Below are positions 41,101 to 48,957 of a DNA stretch of 64,000 nt, one piece after another; within the stretch, counting starts at the first letter, position 1, and each line of letters begins with the position of its first letter. Source of the stretch: Actinoplanes regularis (lineage in GTDB: Bacteria > Actinomycetota > Actinomycetes > Mycobacteriales > Micromonosporaceae). The notes under the pieces were generated by a model. The model made no database searches and was not told where the DNA came from. It saw only the letters and a list, made by a program, of their open reading frames with translations. Location of the stretch: NCBI RefSeq assembly GCF_900188005.1, contig NZ_FZNR01000008.1, forward strand, positions 124,001 to 188,000, given 5' to 3'. The position numbers were made by a program, and so were the translations under genes.

Positions 41101-42110
41101 TGCTGGACTACCAGGTCGGTGACGCGCTCGGCGTCTGGCCGGTCAACGATCCCCAGCTGGTCAACGAGTGGCTGAGCGTCACCGGTCTCACCGCGGACAC
41201 CGCGGTCGAGCTCGACAGGGTCGGCATGATCCCGCTCTCCGAGGCGCTCACCCGGCACCTGGACATCACGAAGATCACCACTGACCTGCTCCGGTTTACC
41301 GCCGAGCGCGGCGGTGACCCCCAGCTGAAGACCCTGCTCCGCCCGGACAACAAGGGTGAGCTGGCGAAATGGACGTGGGGCCGGCAGGCCGTCGACGTGC
41401 TCGCCGAGCAGGGCGTGCGCGCCTCCGCGCAGGAGTGGGCCGGCGTGCTGAAGCGGTTGCAGCCCCGGCTCTACTCGATCAGCTCGACCCCGCTGGTCGA
41501 CCCGGACCAGGTCAGCCTGACCGTGTCGGTGGTCCGCTTCGACAGCCTGCTCGGCCGGGCCCGCAAGGGCGTCTGCTCCACGCACCTGGCCGACGCCACG
41601 CTGGACCTGGAGGTCCCGCTCTTCGTGCAGAAGGCCCCGCACTTCCGGCCGCCGGCGGACCCGGCCACCCCGACGATCATGGTAGGCCCGGGGACCGGGG
41701 TGGCGCCGTTCCTCGGCTTCCTCCAGGAGCGGCAGGCGACCGGGGCGTCCGGGGCGAACTGGCTGTTCTTCGGCGAGCAGCGCCGGGACACCGACTTCTA
41801 CTACCGGGAGGAGCTGTCGGCGCTCTCCGCCGCGGGCACGCTGACCCGGCTCGACCTGGCGTTCTCCCGGGATCAGCGGGCCAAGGTCTACGTCCAGGAC
41901 CGGATGCGCGAGCACGGTGCCCAGCTGTGGGCGTGGCTGAAGGACGGGGCGCACTTCTACGTGTGCGGCGACGCCAGCCGGATGGCCAAGGACGTGGACC
42001 GGGCGCTGCACGAGATCGCGGTCAACCACGGCCGCCTGTCGCCCGAGGCGGCCACCGCCTACCTCAAACAGCTCACCGCCGACAAGCGTTACGTTCGCGA
42101 CGTGTACTGA
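38175..42110 (+). CDS. Assimilatory nitrate reductase fused to a flavodoxin/FNR-type reductase
   Basis: A 1311-residue fusion. Residues 1-~700 are a molybdopterin oxidoreductase with an N-terminal 4Fe-4S site (Cys12, Cys15, Cys19, Cys52), NasA/NarB-like (QMTLEAQYLANKLVKGFIGT, TMGLNQSTHGTWNTNAICN) and a molydopterin-dinucleotide-binding domain (LNTGRLQHQWHTLTKTGKV). From ~790 a flavodoxin domain (ILWASQTGNAEDFARGLSKR) and then a CysJ-like FAD/NADP module (RLYSISSTPLV, MVGPGTGVAPFLGFLQER, FYVCGDASRMAKDVDRAL). The chain can pass electrons NADPH to FAD to FMN to Fe-S to Mo without a separate reductase. GTG 38175 follows GAAGGA. No nitrite reductase or transporter is adjacent. Confidence 0.93.
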   Translation: MAADVTQVRTVCGYCGVGCGMVLDVARDSGGRRRVLKVSGDRNHPANGGRLCTKGATSADLLAAEGRLGYAMVRAERGAEPQKQPLDEAIAETARRLRAVIDEHGPDAFAMYVSGQMTLEAQYLANKLVKGFIGTNNIESNSRLCMASAGTGYKLSLGADGPPGSYDDLDHADVFFVIGANMADCHPILFLRMMDRVKAGAKLIVVDPRRSATADKADLFLQVRPGTDLALLNGLLNLVEKDEEFIAAHTEGWAAMPDLLADYPPERVAELTGIPEQDLRTAAEWISGAENWVTLWTMGLNQSTHGTWNTNAICNLHLATGAICRTGSGPFSLTGQPNAMGGREMGYMGPGLPGQRSVLVPADREFTERIWDLPAGTLRTEVGKGTVEMFEQMAAGRIKACWIICTNPVASVGNRRTVIAGLEAAELVITQDAFAETETNAYADITLPAAMWSETDGIMINSERNLTLVHPVVDAPDEAIPDWLLICRVAVAMGFEAAFSYGSAAEILDEIKRFANPQTGYDLRGVSYERLADGPVQWPAAPDGPARNPIRYRDFKFPTASGKAVFHARPHLDPAELPDDDYPFVLNTGRLQHQWHTLTKTGKVAKLNKLNPGPFVEINPADAAERGIVEGDQIEIESRRGRAVLPAVITDRVAPGACFAPFHWNDLFGEYVSVNAVTSDAVDPLSFQPELKVCAVALSKVAAPIGPVAAPSDIHTLLGLDPQPPALTDGQRRYLAGFMAGLPPGRPEAPVLPANAPFDPDTAMWVNGLLAGMFTPVPEKILDFARPAGPRLQILWASQTGNAEDFARGLSKRLAATGRQISVRGMDAAAPDLLDPDADLLVVTSTFGDGDAPDNGAAFWQSLAADTAPRLDGRRFAVLAFGDSSYDDFCGHGRRLDERLAELGAVRLAPRADCEPDFEDTADDWLETVIAALTTKPAPAPTKSSPLKSTLVGNRLLSGPGSAKEVRRFTFHTGGLLDYQVGDALGVWPVNDPQLVNEWLSVTGLTADTAVELDRVGMIPLSEALTRHLDITKITTDLLRFTAERGGDPQLKTLLRPDNKGELAKWTWGRQAVDVLAEQGVRASAQEWAGVLKRLQPRLYSISSTPLVDPDQVSLTVSVVRFDSLLGRARKGVCSTHLADATLDLEVPLFVQKAPHFRPPADPATPTIMVGPGTGVAPFLGFLQERQATGASGANWLFFGEQRRDTDFYYREELSALSAAGTLTRLDLAFSRDQRAKVYVQDRMREHGAQLWAWLKDGAHFYVCGDASRMAKDVDRALHEIAVNHGRLSPEAATAYLKQLTADKRYVRDVY

Positions 42111-42154
42111 CGGCCGGTACGCCGGCGGGAAGGCCGGGTGGCAGGCTCTGCGGT

Positions 42155-42706
42155 ATGGACCTGACCGTGATCCTCGGCCCGATGAAGGGCGGCAAGTCGC
42201 TCGAGATGATCAGCTTGCTGTCGCCGCTGCAGCACACCGGCATCCCGCACCGCATCTACCAGTCGGCGCGGCACGGGCGGGACACCGCGGTGATGTCCCG
42301 GGTCGGCGGCAGCCTGGAGACGGTGAAGGTGCACTCCCTCGCCGGGGCGGCGGACGGGGACGTCGAGGTGATCGGCGTGGACGAGATCCACATGTTCACC
42401 GCCGACGACATCGCGGTGCTCGGCGTCGCGGTCCGGCGCGGGATCAAGGTCGTCGTCGCCGGGATCGACCTGGACCACCGGGGGCAACTGTTCGCGCCGG
42501 TCCGGGCGCTGTTCGAGCTGGCGCCGGAGAAGGTGATCTACCGGCGCGCGGTGTGCGACGTCTGCCGCTCACTGGACGCGACGCACACCCAGGTACTGGA
42601 GAGCGGCAAGCCGTTCCTCCTGGAGCTCGCCCCGTCGACGGCGTTGCCGGACGACGGCACCTATACCTATGAGGCCCGCTGCCGCCGCTGCGTCGTCCTG
42701 CCCTGA
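42155..42706 (+). CDS. tdk: Thymidine kinase (type II)
   Basis: A 183-residue salvage enzyme phosphorylating thymidine with ATP. P-loop GPMKGGKS (residues ~8-15), the DEIHMF Walker B-like motif, GIDLDHRGQLFAPVRAL and a structural zinc site formed by CDVC and CRRC. Length matches bacterial type II TKs. The ATG at 42155 lacks a strong ribosome binding site. It starts 44 bp after the nitrate reductase gene but is functionally unrelated. Followed by a hairpin at 42728-42758. Confidence 0.92.
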   Translation: MDLTVILGPMKGGKSLEMISLLSPLQHTGIPHRIYQSARHGRDTAVMSRVGGSLETVKVHSLAGAADGDVEVIGVDEIHMFTADDIAVLGVAVRRGIKVVVAGIDLDHRGQLFAPVRALFELAPEKVIYRRAVCDVCRSLDATHTQVLESGKPFLLELAPSTALPDDGTYTYEARCRRCVVLP

Positions 42707-42727
42707 ACCGCCCATGATCAGATCTGT

Positions 42728-42758
42728 CGATCTTCTGACAAAGGTCCACTGAAGATCG
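42728..42758 (+). terminator. Terminator-like hairpin after tdk
   Basis: An 8-bp stem CGATCTTC (42728-42735) / GAAGATCG (42751-42758) with a 15-nt loop, 22 nt after the tdk stop. Moderate strength; it separates tdk from the GrpE/Hsp70 cluster. Confidence 0.45.
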
Positions 42759-42909
42759 GCGGCTCACCGAGGCCATTCGCCCGAACGATCTACGCCCCCG
42801 GCCATAAAACCGTCATCGGTGCACACCCGGGCATGGCGCTCCCCAGCAAGACCCGATACGTTCCAAAACTGACAGTGACGGACGTAGCGCGTAGGGGAGG
42901 CGATGACGC

Positions 42910-43500
42910 GTGGGCGAATTCCCGGACCATCCAGGGGAACCGGACCCGCTGCTCACCCGCCTGGAGCGCGTCGAGGCGCAGCTGGCGGAGTTCCACCGGC
43001 GCTCGGCGCACCGCGAGACCGTCATCGACCGGCTGCACGAGGAGAACCAGCAGTTCCGTGACGGCCTGCGCCGGGTGATCCTGGAGCCGGTCGTCACCGA
43101 CCTGCTGCGGCTGCACGACTCGCTGGCCCGCGAGGCGCAACGCCTGGCCGAGGACGATCCGCGGACCGGCAAGCTGATGGGCAGCTTCGCCGACGACGTC
43201 ACGCTCGCCGTCGAGCGCTGCGGGTATGAGCTGTTCCCCGCCGTTCCCGGCGAGCCGTTCACGACCGGCCGGCACGCTCCGGCCGGCACCGTGCCGACCA
43301 CCGACCCGAGCCGGGACAGGACCGTCGCCGAGCCGCTCGCCGCCGGCCTGCTGGAGATCGAGACCGGCCGGGTGCGCCGCCCGGCCCGGGCCCGGCTCTA
43401 CCGGTACGAGGCGCCCCCGGCCACGGACGACTCCGTCGACCTCGCGCTGGTGGACTCCGGCCCGCAACCCGTTCACCCTGACTCCGTCGGAAGCGAGTAG
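42910..43500 (+). CDS. GrpE-like nucleotide exchange factor of the Hsp70/GTPase cluster
   Basis: A 196-residue protein. A central coiled-coil (LTRLERVEAQLAEFHRRSAH, RETVIDRLHEENQQFRDGLR) and a short beta domain (GLLEIETGRVRRPARARLYR) follow the GrpE plan, but with a divergent sequence and an acidic/Pro-rich tail, so it is a dedicated partner rather than the housekeeping GrpE. The GTG at 42910 lies after GGGGAGG. It is separated by 4 bp from the Hsp70 gene it should serve. First gene of a nine-gene same-strand cluster. Confidence 0.75.
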   Translation: MGEFPDHPGEPDPLLTRLERVEAQLAEFHRRSAHRETVIDRLHEENQQFRDGLRRVILEPVVTDLLRLHDSLAREAQRLAEDDPRTGKLMGSFADDVTLAVERCGYELFPAVPGEPFTTGRHAPAGTVPTTDPSRDRTVAEPLAAGLLEIETGRVRRPARARLYRYEAPPATDDSVDLALVDSGPQPVHPDSVGSE

Positions 43501-43504
43501 CCCC

Positions 43505-45109
43505 ATGGCCACCTTCGGCATCGACCTGGGCACGACCTACTCCTGCGTCGCCCACATCGACGACACCGGACGGCCGGCGATCATCAAGAACCGGCCCGGT
43601 GACGACACCACACCGTCGGTCGTGTACTTCGAGAGCCCGGACAACGTGGTCGTCGGCAAGGAGGCGAAGGCGGTCGCGAAGATCCAGCCGGATCTGGTGG
43701 TCTCGCTGATCAAGCGGCAGATGGGCAAGTCCTTCGAGATCACCGTGCACGGCCAGGCGCACAGCCCCGAGTCGATCTCCGCGCTGATCCTCCGCGAGCT
43801 GGCCGACGCCGCGGGTGAGAACCTCGGCGAGGAGGTCCGGGACGTGGTGATCACCGTCCCGGCGTACTTCGGGGTCGCCGAGCGCAACGCCACCCGCAAG
43901 GCCGGGGAGATCGCCGGGCTCAACGTACTGAGCATCGTGGACGAACCGGTCGCGGCCGCCCTGCACTACGACGCGATCTCCGCCGGCGGGACGAAGACCA
44001 TTTTCGTGTACGACCTGGGCGGCGGCACCTTCGACACCACGGTCATCAAGGTCTCACCCGAGGAGATCCAGGTCGTCTGCACCGACGGCGACCACCACCT
44101 GGGCGGCGCCGACTGGGACGACCGCCTCGCGGAGTACCTGCTGGAGCAGTTCCTGGCCGAGCACCCGGGCACCGAGGCGGCCGACGACGAGGAGTTCCTG
44201 CAGAGCCTGGCGGCCGGTGCCGAGGACATCAAGAAGCAGCTGAGCCGGATGCAGAGCCGCCGGTTCAACGCCCGCTTCGGCGGCGACACCTCGCAGATCG
44301 AGGTCACCCGGGAGAAGTTCGAGGAGCTCACCGCCGAGCTGGTGGAGCGCACCGCCACGATCACCCGGCGCACCCTGCGGACGGCCGCCGACCGGGGCAT
44401 CACCGAGTTCGACGACGTCCTGCTGGTCGGCGGCTCCAGCCGGATGCCCGCCGTCACCGCCGTACTGGAAGGGCTCGGCCTCAAGCCCCGGATGCACGAC
44501 CCCGACCTGGCCGTCGCCAAGGGCGCGGCCCGGTACGCCCTGATCGAATCGATCAAGGTGCACCTGCCCGAGGAGGGCGGCGAGGCGCCGGCCGAGGTCG
44601 TCGAGGAGGTGGCCGAGCAGCTCAACATCCCGGTGGAGAAGGTGCGGGCGCTGGCCGGCAAACGGGTGGCCACCGTGGTCCCGCGCGCCTTCGGCGTCAA
44701 GGTCGTCAACCGCGAGGGCGGCCGGGAGCACTACACGATCGAGCACGTGCTGCGGGCCAACACGCCGCTGCCCGCCGAGACCGAGCCGCAGCGCTTCGGT
44801 ACGGCGTACCCGAACCAGATCGAGATCTCGGTGGAGATCTGGGAACAGTCCGGTTCCGTCGAGTCGGAGGCGCTGGAGGACAACGAGCACATCGCCGAGG
44901 GCCTGATCAGCGGCCTGCCGCCGCTGCCGGAGAACTCGCCGATCGACATCAGCTTCCAGATGGCGGCCGACGGCCTGCTCCGGGTGCACGCCGTCGAGCT
45001 CAAGACCCGGCAGGACCTGCACATCGAGGTGCAGATCCGGGGCGGTCTGAGCGACGAGCAGGTGCACGCGGCGCGCACCGCGGTGGCTCGCTACAACGTC
45101 TCGGCGTGA
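43505..45109 (+). CDS. Hsp70/DnaK-like chaperone with short C-terminus
   Basis: A 534-residue Hsp70. The nucleotide-binding domain is complete: TFGIDLGTTYSCVAHIDDTG, VITVPAYFGVAERNATRKAG, VYDLGGGTFDTTVIKV and DDVLLVGGSSRMPAVTAVL. A ~50-residue acidic insertion (EEGGEAPAEVVEEVAEQLNI) precedes a beta substrate-binding domain (VVPRAFGVKVVNREGG), and the helical lid is essentially missing compared with ~610-640-residue DnaK. It is a specialised paralogue tied to the neighbouring GrpE-like, GTPase and protease genes, not the cellular DnaK; no DnaJ is present. Confidence 0.92.
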   Translation: MATFGIDLGTTYSCVAHIDDTGRPAIIKNRPGDDTTPSVVYFESPDNVVVGKEAKAVAKIQPDLVVSLIKRQMGKSFEITVHGQAHSPESISALILRELADAAGENLGEEVRDVVITVPAYFGVAERNATRKAGEIAGLNVLSIVDEPVAAALHYDAISAGGTKTIFVYDLGGGTFDTTVIKVSPEEIQVVCTDGDHHLGGADWDDRLAEYLLEQFLAEHPGTEAADDEEFLQSLAAGAEDIKKQLSRMQSRRFNARFGGDTSQIEVTREKFEELTAELVERTATITRRTLRTAADRGITEFDDVLLVGGSSRMPAVTAVLEGLGLKPRMHDPDLAVAKGAARYALIESIKVHLPEEGGEAPAEVVEEVAEQLNIPVEKVRALAGKRVATVVPRAFGVKVVNREGGREHYTIEHVLRANTPLPAETEPQRFGTAYPNQIEISVEIWEQSGSVESEALEDNEHIAEGLISGLPPLPENSPIDISFQMAADGLLRVHAVELKTRQDLHIEVQIRGGLSDEQVHAARTAVARYNVSA

Positions 45110-45122
45110 GGCCGGCCGGCCG

Positions 45123-47744
45123 ATGTTCGACTCCGAGCGGTACCGGGAGGAGGTGCTCGATCCGGCCCGGAAGAACGGGAACACCCCGCCGGCGGATCTC
45201 CTGCTGCGGTACGGCATCGACCCCGGCCGGCCACCCCGCGGCGACGCCTTCGACGCGCACCTCACCACGGTCGTCAAGTACTGGCGGCAGCTGGGTACCC
45301 AGCGGATCGCGTACCGCAAGATCGTCGAGGCGCTGAACGCCGCCCACCGGCAGTTGGCGGAGAGCGACCTGCTCTCCGCCGAACACTTCCTCAAGGACCG
45401 GGAGCGGGTCGCGCAGGCGACCGGCGCGGCCCTGGAGGAGATCGTCAAGGATCTGGCCGGCGATCCGGTGGTGTCCGCGGCCGCGCTGACCGCGACCGCC
45501 GCCCGGCTCGGTGGCGGCGCGGCCACCGAGGCCAAGCTGCGCGCCCTGCTCGGCCGGCGCCGGATCCGGGTGATCGACGAGTTGTGGCCGCTGCCGGAGA
45601 GCCCGCCGGCCCGGGGCAGCACGGTGCTGCGCAGCATCCGCACCCTGGGCCTGCCGCTCTCACTGCACGTGCTGGCGGACGGTAGACCGGCCGTCGACTT
45701 CACCCTGCGCGCCGGTCTCCGGGTGGACGGCCGCCCGCTGACCGCCGACCGCTTCGGCGTCGTGCGCGAACGCATCGAGCGGGGGAAGCAGGACGATCGG
45801 AAGACCGCCACCGACAACCTGCTGACCGCGATGACCGCCGCGCTCCGCGACGGCACCCTCGACCAGCTCGTGCTCTGGGAGCTCACCGAGGCCGTCCGGC
45901 CGGCCGCCGGCCTGGGCAAGCTGCGCGTGGTGGCCCGGGAGGCGAACCGGCTCGGGCTGCAGCGCGAGGAGGCCGAGGAGTTCGCGCTCGCCGTCCTCAA
46001 CCGGGGCGGTGTCGTGCCCGTCCAGCGGGACGTGGCCGCCGAGGTCGAGGAGTTGCTCGGCGCCGGCTCGCTGCGCGCGGCTGAACGGCTGGTCCTCGCC
46101 ATGCCCGCCGACCAGGGCGCGGAGGTGCGCGACCGGGTCCGGGCGGCCGCCGGGCGGGTGGACGAGCTGGCTTCCCGGGCCCAGCGGGAGATCGCCGCGG
46201 GCCGGCCGGAGCACGCGGCCGAGCTGCTCGCCACCGCGGTCCGGGAGGCCGCCGACGACACCGACCTGGCCGGACGGCTGCGCATGCTGGCCCCGCCACC
46301 GGCACCGGCCGTGCGAGCCGGCACGGCGGCCGGTGACCGGGTCACGATCAGCTGGACGCCGAGCCCGGCCCGGACCGGCGGGATCGCGTACCAGGTGGTC
46401 CGGACCCGGCAGCGGCCGGCCGGATCGGCCACCGACGGTGACGTGATCGGCCGGACCGACGGCAACGAACTGGCCGACACCCGCGCCCCGGCCGGCGACG
46501 ACCTGCACTACACCGTCTTCGCGAGCCGCTCGGACGGCGTCTGGTCGCCGGGCGCCACGGCCGGGCCGGTCTCGCTGCTGCCCGAGGTCACCGGGGTCAG
46601 CGCGGTCGCCGACGAGTCGAGCGTCCGGGTCACCTGGTCGGCTCGCCCGGACGTCACCGGCTGCACGGTGCTGCGCGAGCCGGACGGGATCCCGGTGAAG
46701 GCCGGCCGCAACGGTTTCTCCGACGAGGACCTGGAGCCGGGGGTCGAGTACCGCTACCTGATCCGGGCCGGTTATCCGGCGCTGTCGGCCGGGATCACCG
46801 TCACGGCCACCCCGCAGGCGGCCCCGAAAGAGGTGCCCGACCTGGCCGTCGAGCCGCTGCCGGGCCAGGATCCGGGGCGGCTGCGGCTGGCCTGGACGTT
46901 GCCCGCGAGCGGCGAGGTGACGTTGCGCTCGTCGACGCACCGGCCCCGCTGGAGCCGAGGCGCCGAGATCACCGGTGCGGAGCTGACGTCGTACGGGAAG
47001 GAATTGGTGGGGCGGACGGACCCGGTGGCGAACCGCCGCGCCGCGCTCGTCCTGCCCATGCCCGCCGGGCGGCTCTTCGTCACCGCCTTCAGCTCCGGCG
47101 GTGGGCGGGCGATCGTCGGCCCGACCGTCTCGGTGACCAACATCGCGCCCGTCACCGACCTGCGGGCCCGCCGCGCCGGACCGGTCGTCCGGCTCAGCTG
47201 GACCTGGCCGGACGGCGTCGCGCTGGTGCGGGTCCACTGGTGGCCGGAGGACGGCTCGCCCGAGCGGGCCGAGCAGGTGGACTGCTGGCTGCGCGCCTAC
47301 CGCGACGACGGCGGGCTGCAACTCACCACGGGCGTCGGGCCCGTGCGGATCTCGGTGGCCACGGTGAGCCGGGACGGCGAGGGCGAGACCGTGGGCAGCC
47401 CGGTGGGCGCCCGGGTCGCCGGCAGCGGCGTGCCGGTGAACTACCGGTTCGTGCAGGCCGGCACGTTCCGCCGGAAGACCCGGCTGGAGCTGACCAGCGA
47501 CCAGCCCTGTCCACTGCCGAACCTGGTGGTGGTCCAGTCGCCGGGGCGGGTGGTGCCGCTACGGCCGGAGCAGGGGACCCCGGTCGCGCGGATTCCGGCA
47601 CAGCGCCTGGAGCCGGGCCGGCCGGTCTCGGTGGAGGTTCCGGTGCAGGCCACACGTGGGCCGTACCGCCTCGGCTGTTTCGTCGACGACCACTCCGGCC
47701 ACGGGCCGGACGTGGTGCTCAAGGGCGTTCCGGGGGGCGGCTGA
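45123..47744 (+). CDS. Fibronectin type III repeat protein of the conflict cluster
   Basis: An 873-residue protein of unknown activity. The N-terminal ~380 residues are helical, beginning with FDSERYREEVLDPARKNGNT and VVKYWRQLGTQRIAYRKIVE. From ~390 to ~800 there are about four fibronectin-III-like domains with the WTW/Tyr pattern (VTISWTPSPARTGGIAYQVV, VRVTWSARPDVTGCTVLREP, RLAWTLPASGEVTL, VRLSWTWPDGVALVRVHWWP). No signal peptide or transmembrane segment, so the FN3 domains are probably intracellular adaptors. It starts 13 bp after Hsp70 and 3 bp before the zinc-ribbon GTPase gene. Confidence 0.85.
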   Translation: MFDSERYREEVLDPARKNGNTPPADLLLRYGIDPGRPPRGDAFDAHLTTVVKYWRQLGTQRIAYRKIVEALNAAHRQLAESDLLSAEHFLKDRERVAQATGAALEEIVKDLAGDPVVSAAALTATAARLGGGAATEAKLRALLGRRRIRVIDELWPLPESPPARGSTVLRSIRTLGLPLSLHVLADGRPAVDFTLRAGLRVDGRPLTADRFGVVRERIERGKQDDRKTATDNLLTAMTAALRDGTLDQLVLWELTEAVRPAAGLGKLRVVAREANRLGLQREEAEEFALAVLNRGGVVPVQRDVAAEVEELLGAGSLRAAERLVLAMPADQGAEVRDRVRAAAGRVDELASRAQREIAAGRPEHAAELLATAVREAADDTDLAGRLRMLAPPPAPAVRAGTAAGDRVTISWTPSPARTGGIAYQVVRTRQRPAGSATDGDVIGRTDGNELADTRAPAGDDLHYTVFASRSDGVWSPGATAGPVSLLPEVTGVSAVADESSVRVTWSARPDVTGCTVLREPDGIPVKAGRNGFSDEDLEPGVEYRYLIRAGYPALSAGITVTATPQAAPKEVPDLAVEPLPGQDPGRLRLAWTLPASGEVTLRSSTHRPRWSRGAEITGAELTSYGKELVGRTDPVANRRAALVLPMPAGRLFVTAFSSGGGRAIVGPTVSVTNIAPVTDLRARRAGPVVRLSWTWPDGVALVRVHWWPEDGSPERAEQVDCWLRAYRDDGGLQLTTGVGPVRISVATVSRDGEGETVGSPVGARVAGSGVPVNYRFVQAGTFRRKTRLELTSDQPCPLPNLVVVQSPGRVVPLRPEQGTPVARIPAQRLEPGRPVSVEVPVQATRGPYRLGCFVDDHSGHGPDVVLKGVPGGG

Positions 47745-47747
47745 ACC

Positions 47748-48956
47748 ATGGCGAAACTGACCTGTCCGTACTGTTACCGGCCGTTCGCCGAAAAGGAGAT
47801 GCGGTTTCGCTGCAGCGGAATGCGGGCGGCGGACGGCAGGTTCTGCGAGGCGGCGCCCGACCCGGTCCGGGTCGCGCTCGGCGACCAGATGGTCGTGCTG
47901 CCGGTGGTGGAGGGAAACGGCAGGAAGCTCTCCGCGACCTGCCAGGCGTGCGGCAACGCGGCGACCGTCCAGATCTGCCCGCACTGCCATGCCCAGCTAC
48001 CGGTGCACTTCGGCAAGATCGACACTCGGATGGTGGCGATGGTCGGCGCCAAGTTCAGCGGCAAGTCGGTCTACACCACCGTGCTCATGCACGAGCTGAT
48101 CCACCGGGTCGGCCGGCGCTTCGACGCCGCGGTGATCGGGGCGGACGAGGAGACCCGCAAGAAGTTCGGCAACGAGGAGCGTGCCCTCTACAACGAGGGC
48201 GTGCTGCCGGACACCACCCGGCCGGCGAACGCCGGCGAGCAGGGGCGCCAGCCGTTCGTCTTCAAGTTCTCCCTCGGCGAGCGAAAGCGTTTCCGCAGCA
48301 CGCTGCGGCACACCGTGCTCTCGTTCTTCGACACCGCGGGCGAGGACCTGGAGACCTCGCGCGGCGTGGCACAGAACGTCACCTACCTGAGCAGCGCGGA
48401 CGGCATCATCGTGCTGCTCGATCCGCTGACCGTTCCCGGGCTGGTGCAGACCCTCGGCATCGACCCGGACGTGCTGCCGGCGCGCTCGCAGCAGGAGGCG
48501 GCGCGGGGCGACAGCCCGATCAACATCCTCACCCGGGTCACCGAGCTGCTCCAGAAACTGCCGGGCGCCGGGCCGAACCGGATGATCGACGTGCCGGTCG
48601 CGATCGCCTTCTCCAAGGTGGACGCGCTCTGGGAGGCGCTGCCCGAGGACAGCCCGCTGCGCCAGCCGGCGCCGGACGCCGCCTGCTTCCCGGAGCAGGA
48701 CAGTCTCGCCGTGCACGACCACGTTCAGGCGCTGCTGCTCCAGTGGGAGGGCGGGCAGATCGATCAGCTGCTGCACAAGCACTACCGCACCTACCGGTAC
48801 TTCGGCCTGTCCGCGCTGGGTGCCGTGCCGCCCGCGAAGGAGCCGGCCCAGGCCCGGCAGCGGGTCGCCAAGTCCGGCATCCAGCCGCACCGCGTGGAGG
48901 ACCCGTTCCTGTGGCTGCTGAGCAGGCTCAAGGTGATCGAGACGGGAAGGGGCTGA
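47748..48956 (+). CDS. Zinc-ribbon GTPase-like protein (double-GTPase type)
   Basis: A 402-residue cytosolic protein. An N-terminal zinc ribbon has CPYCYRPF and CQACGNAATVQICPHCHAQL. A P-loop domain follows: Walker A-like VGAKFSGKSVYTTVL (residues ~100-114), Walker B with FFDTAGEDLETSRG, and a G4-like FSKVDALWEAL. The DTAGED motif and zinc ribbon resemble TRAFAC-type GTPases described in computational surveys of bacterial conflict systems as paired (double) GTPases; a second such protein is encoded at 51338. Regulation or assembly of the downstream proteases is the presumed role. Confidence 0.8.
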   Translation: MAKLTCPYCYRPFAEKEMRFRCSGMRAADGRFCEAAPDPVRVALGDQMVVLPVVEGNGRKLSATCQACGNAATVQICPHCHAQLPVHFGKIDTRMVAMVGAKFSGKSVYTTVLMHELIHRVGRRFDAAVIGADEETRKKFGNEERALYNEGVLPDTTRPANAGEQGRQPFVFKFSLGERKRFRSTLRHTVLSFFDTAGEDLETSRGVAQNVTYLSSADGIIVLLDPLTVPGLVQTLGIDPDVLPARSQQEAARGDSPINILTRVTELLQKLPGAGPNRMIDVPVAIAFSKVDALWEALPEDSPLRQPAPDAACFPEQDSLAVHDHVQALLLQWEGGQIDQLLHKHYRTYRYFGLSALGAVPPAKEPAQARQRVAKSGIQPHRVEDPFLWLLSRLKVIETGRG

Positions 48957-48957
48957 G

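Noticed and set aside
38061..42029. Long open frame on the minus strand opposite the nitrate reductase fusion
   Set aside because: High GC produces long antisense frames when codon third positions are G/C; the translation is Gly/Arg/His/Asp/Val-rich low complexity without motifs, while the plus-strand protein has clear catalytic motifs throughout.
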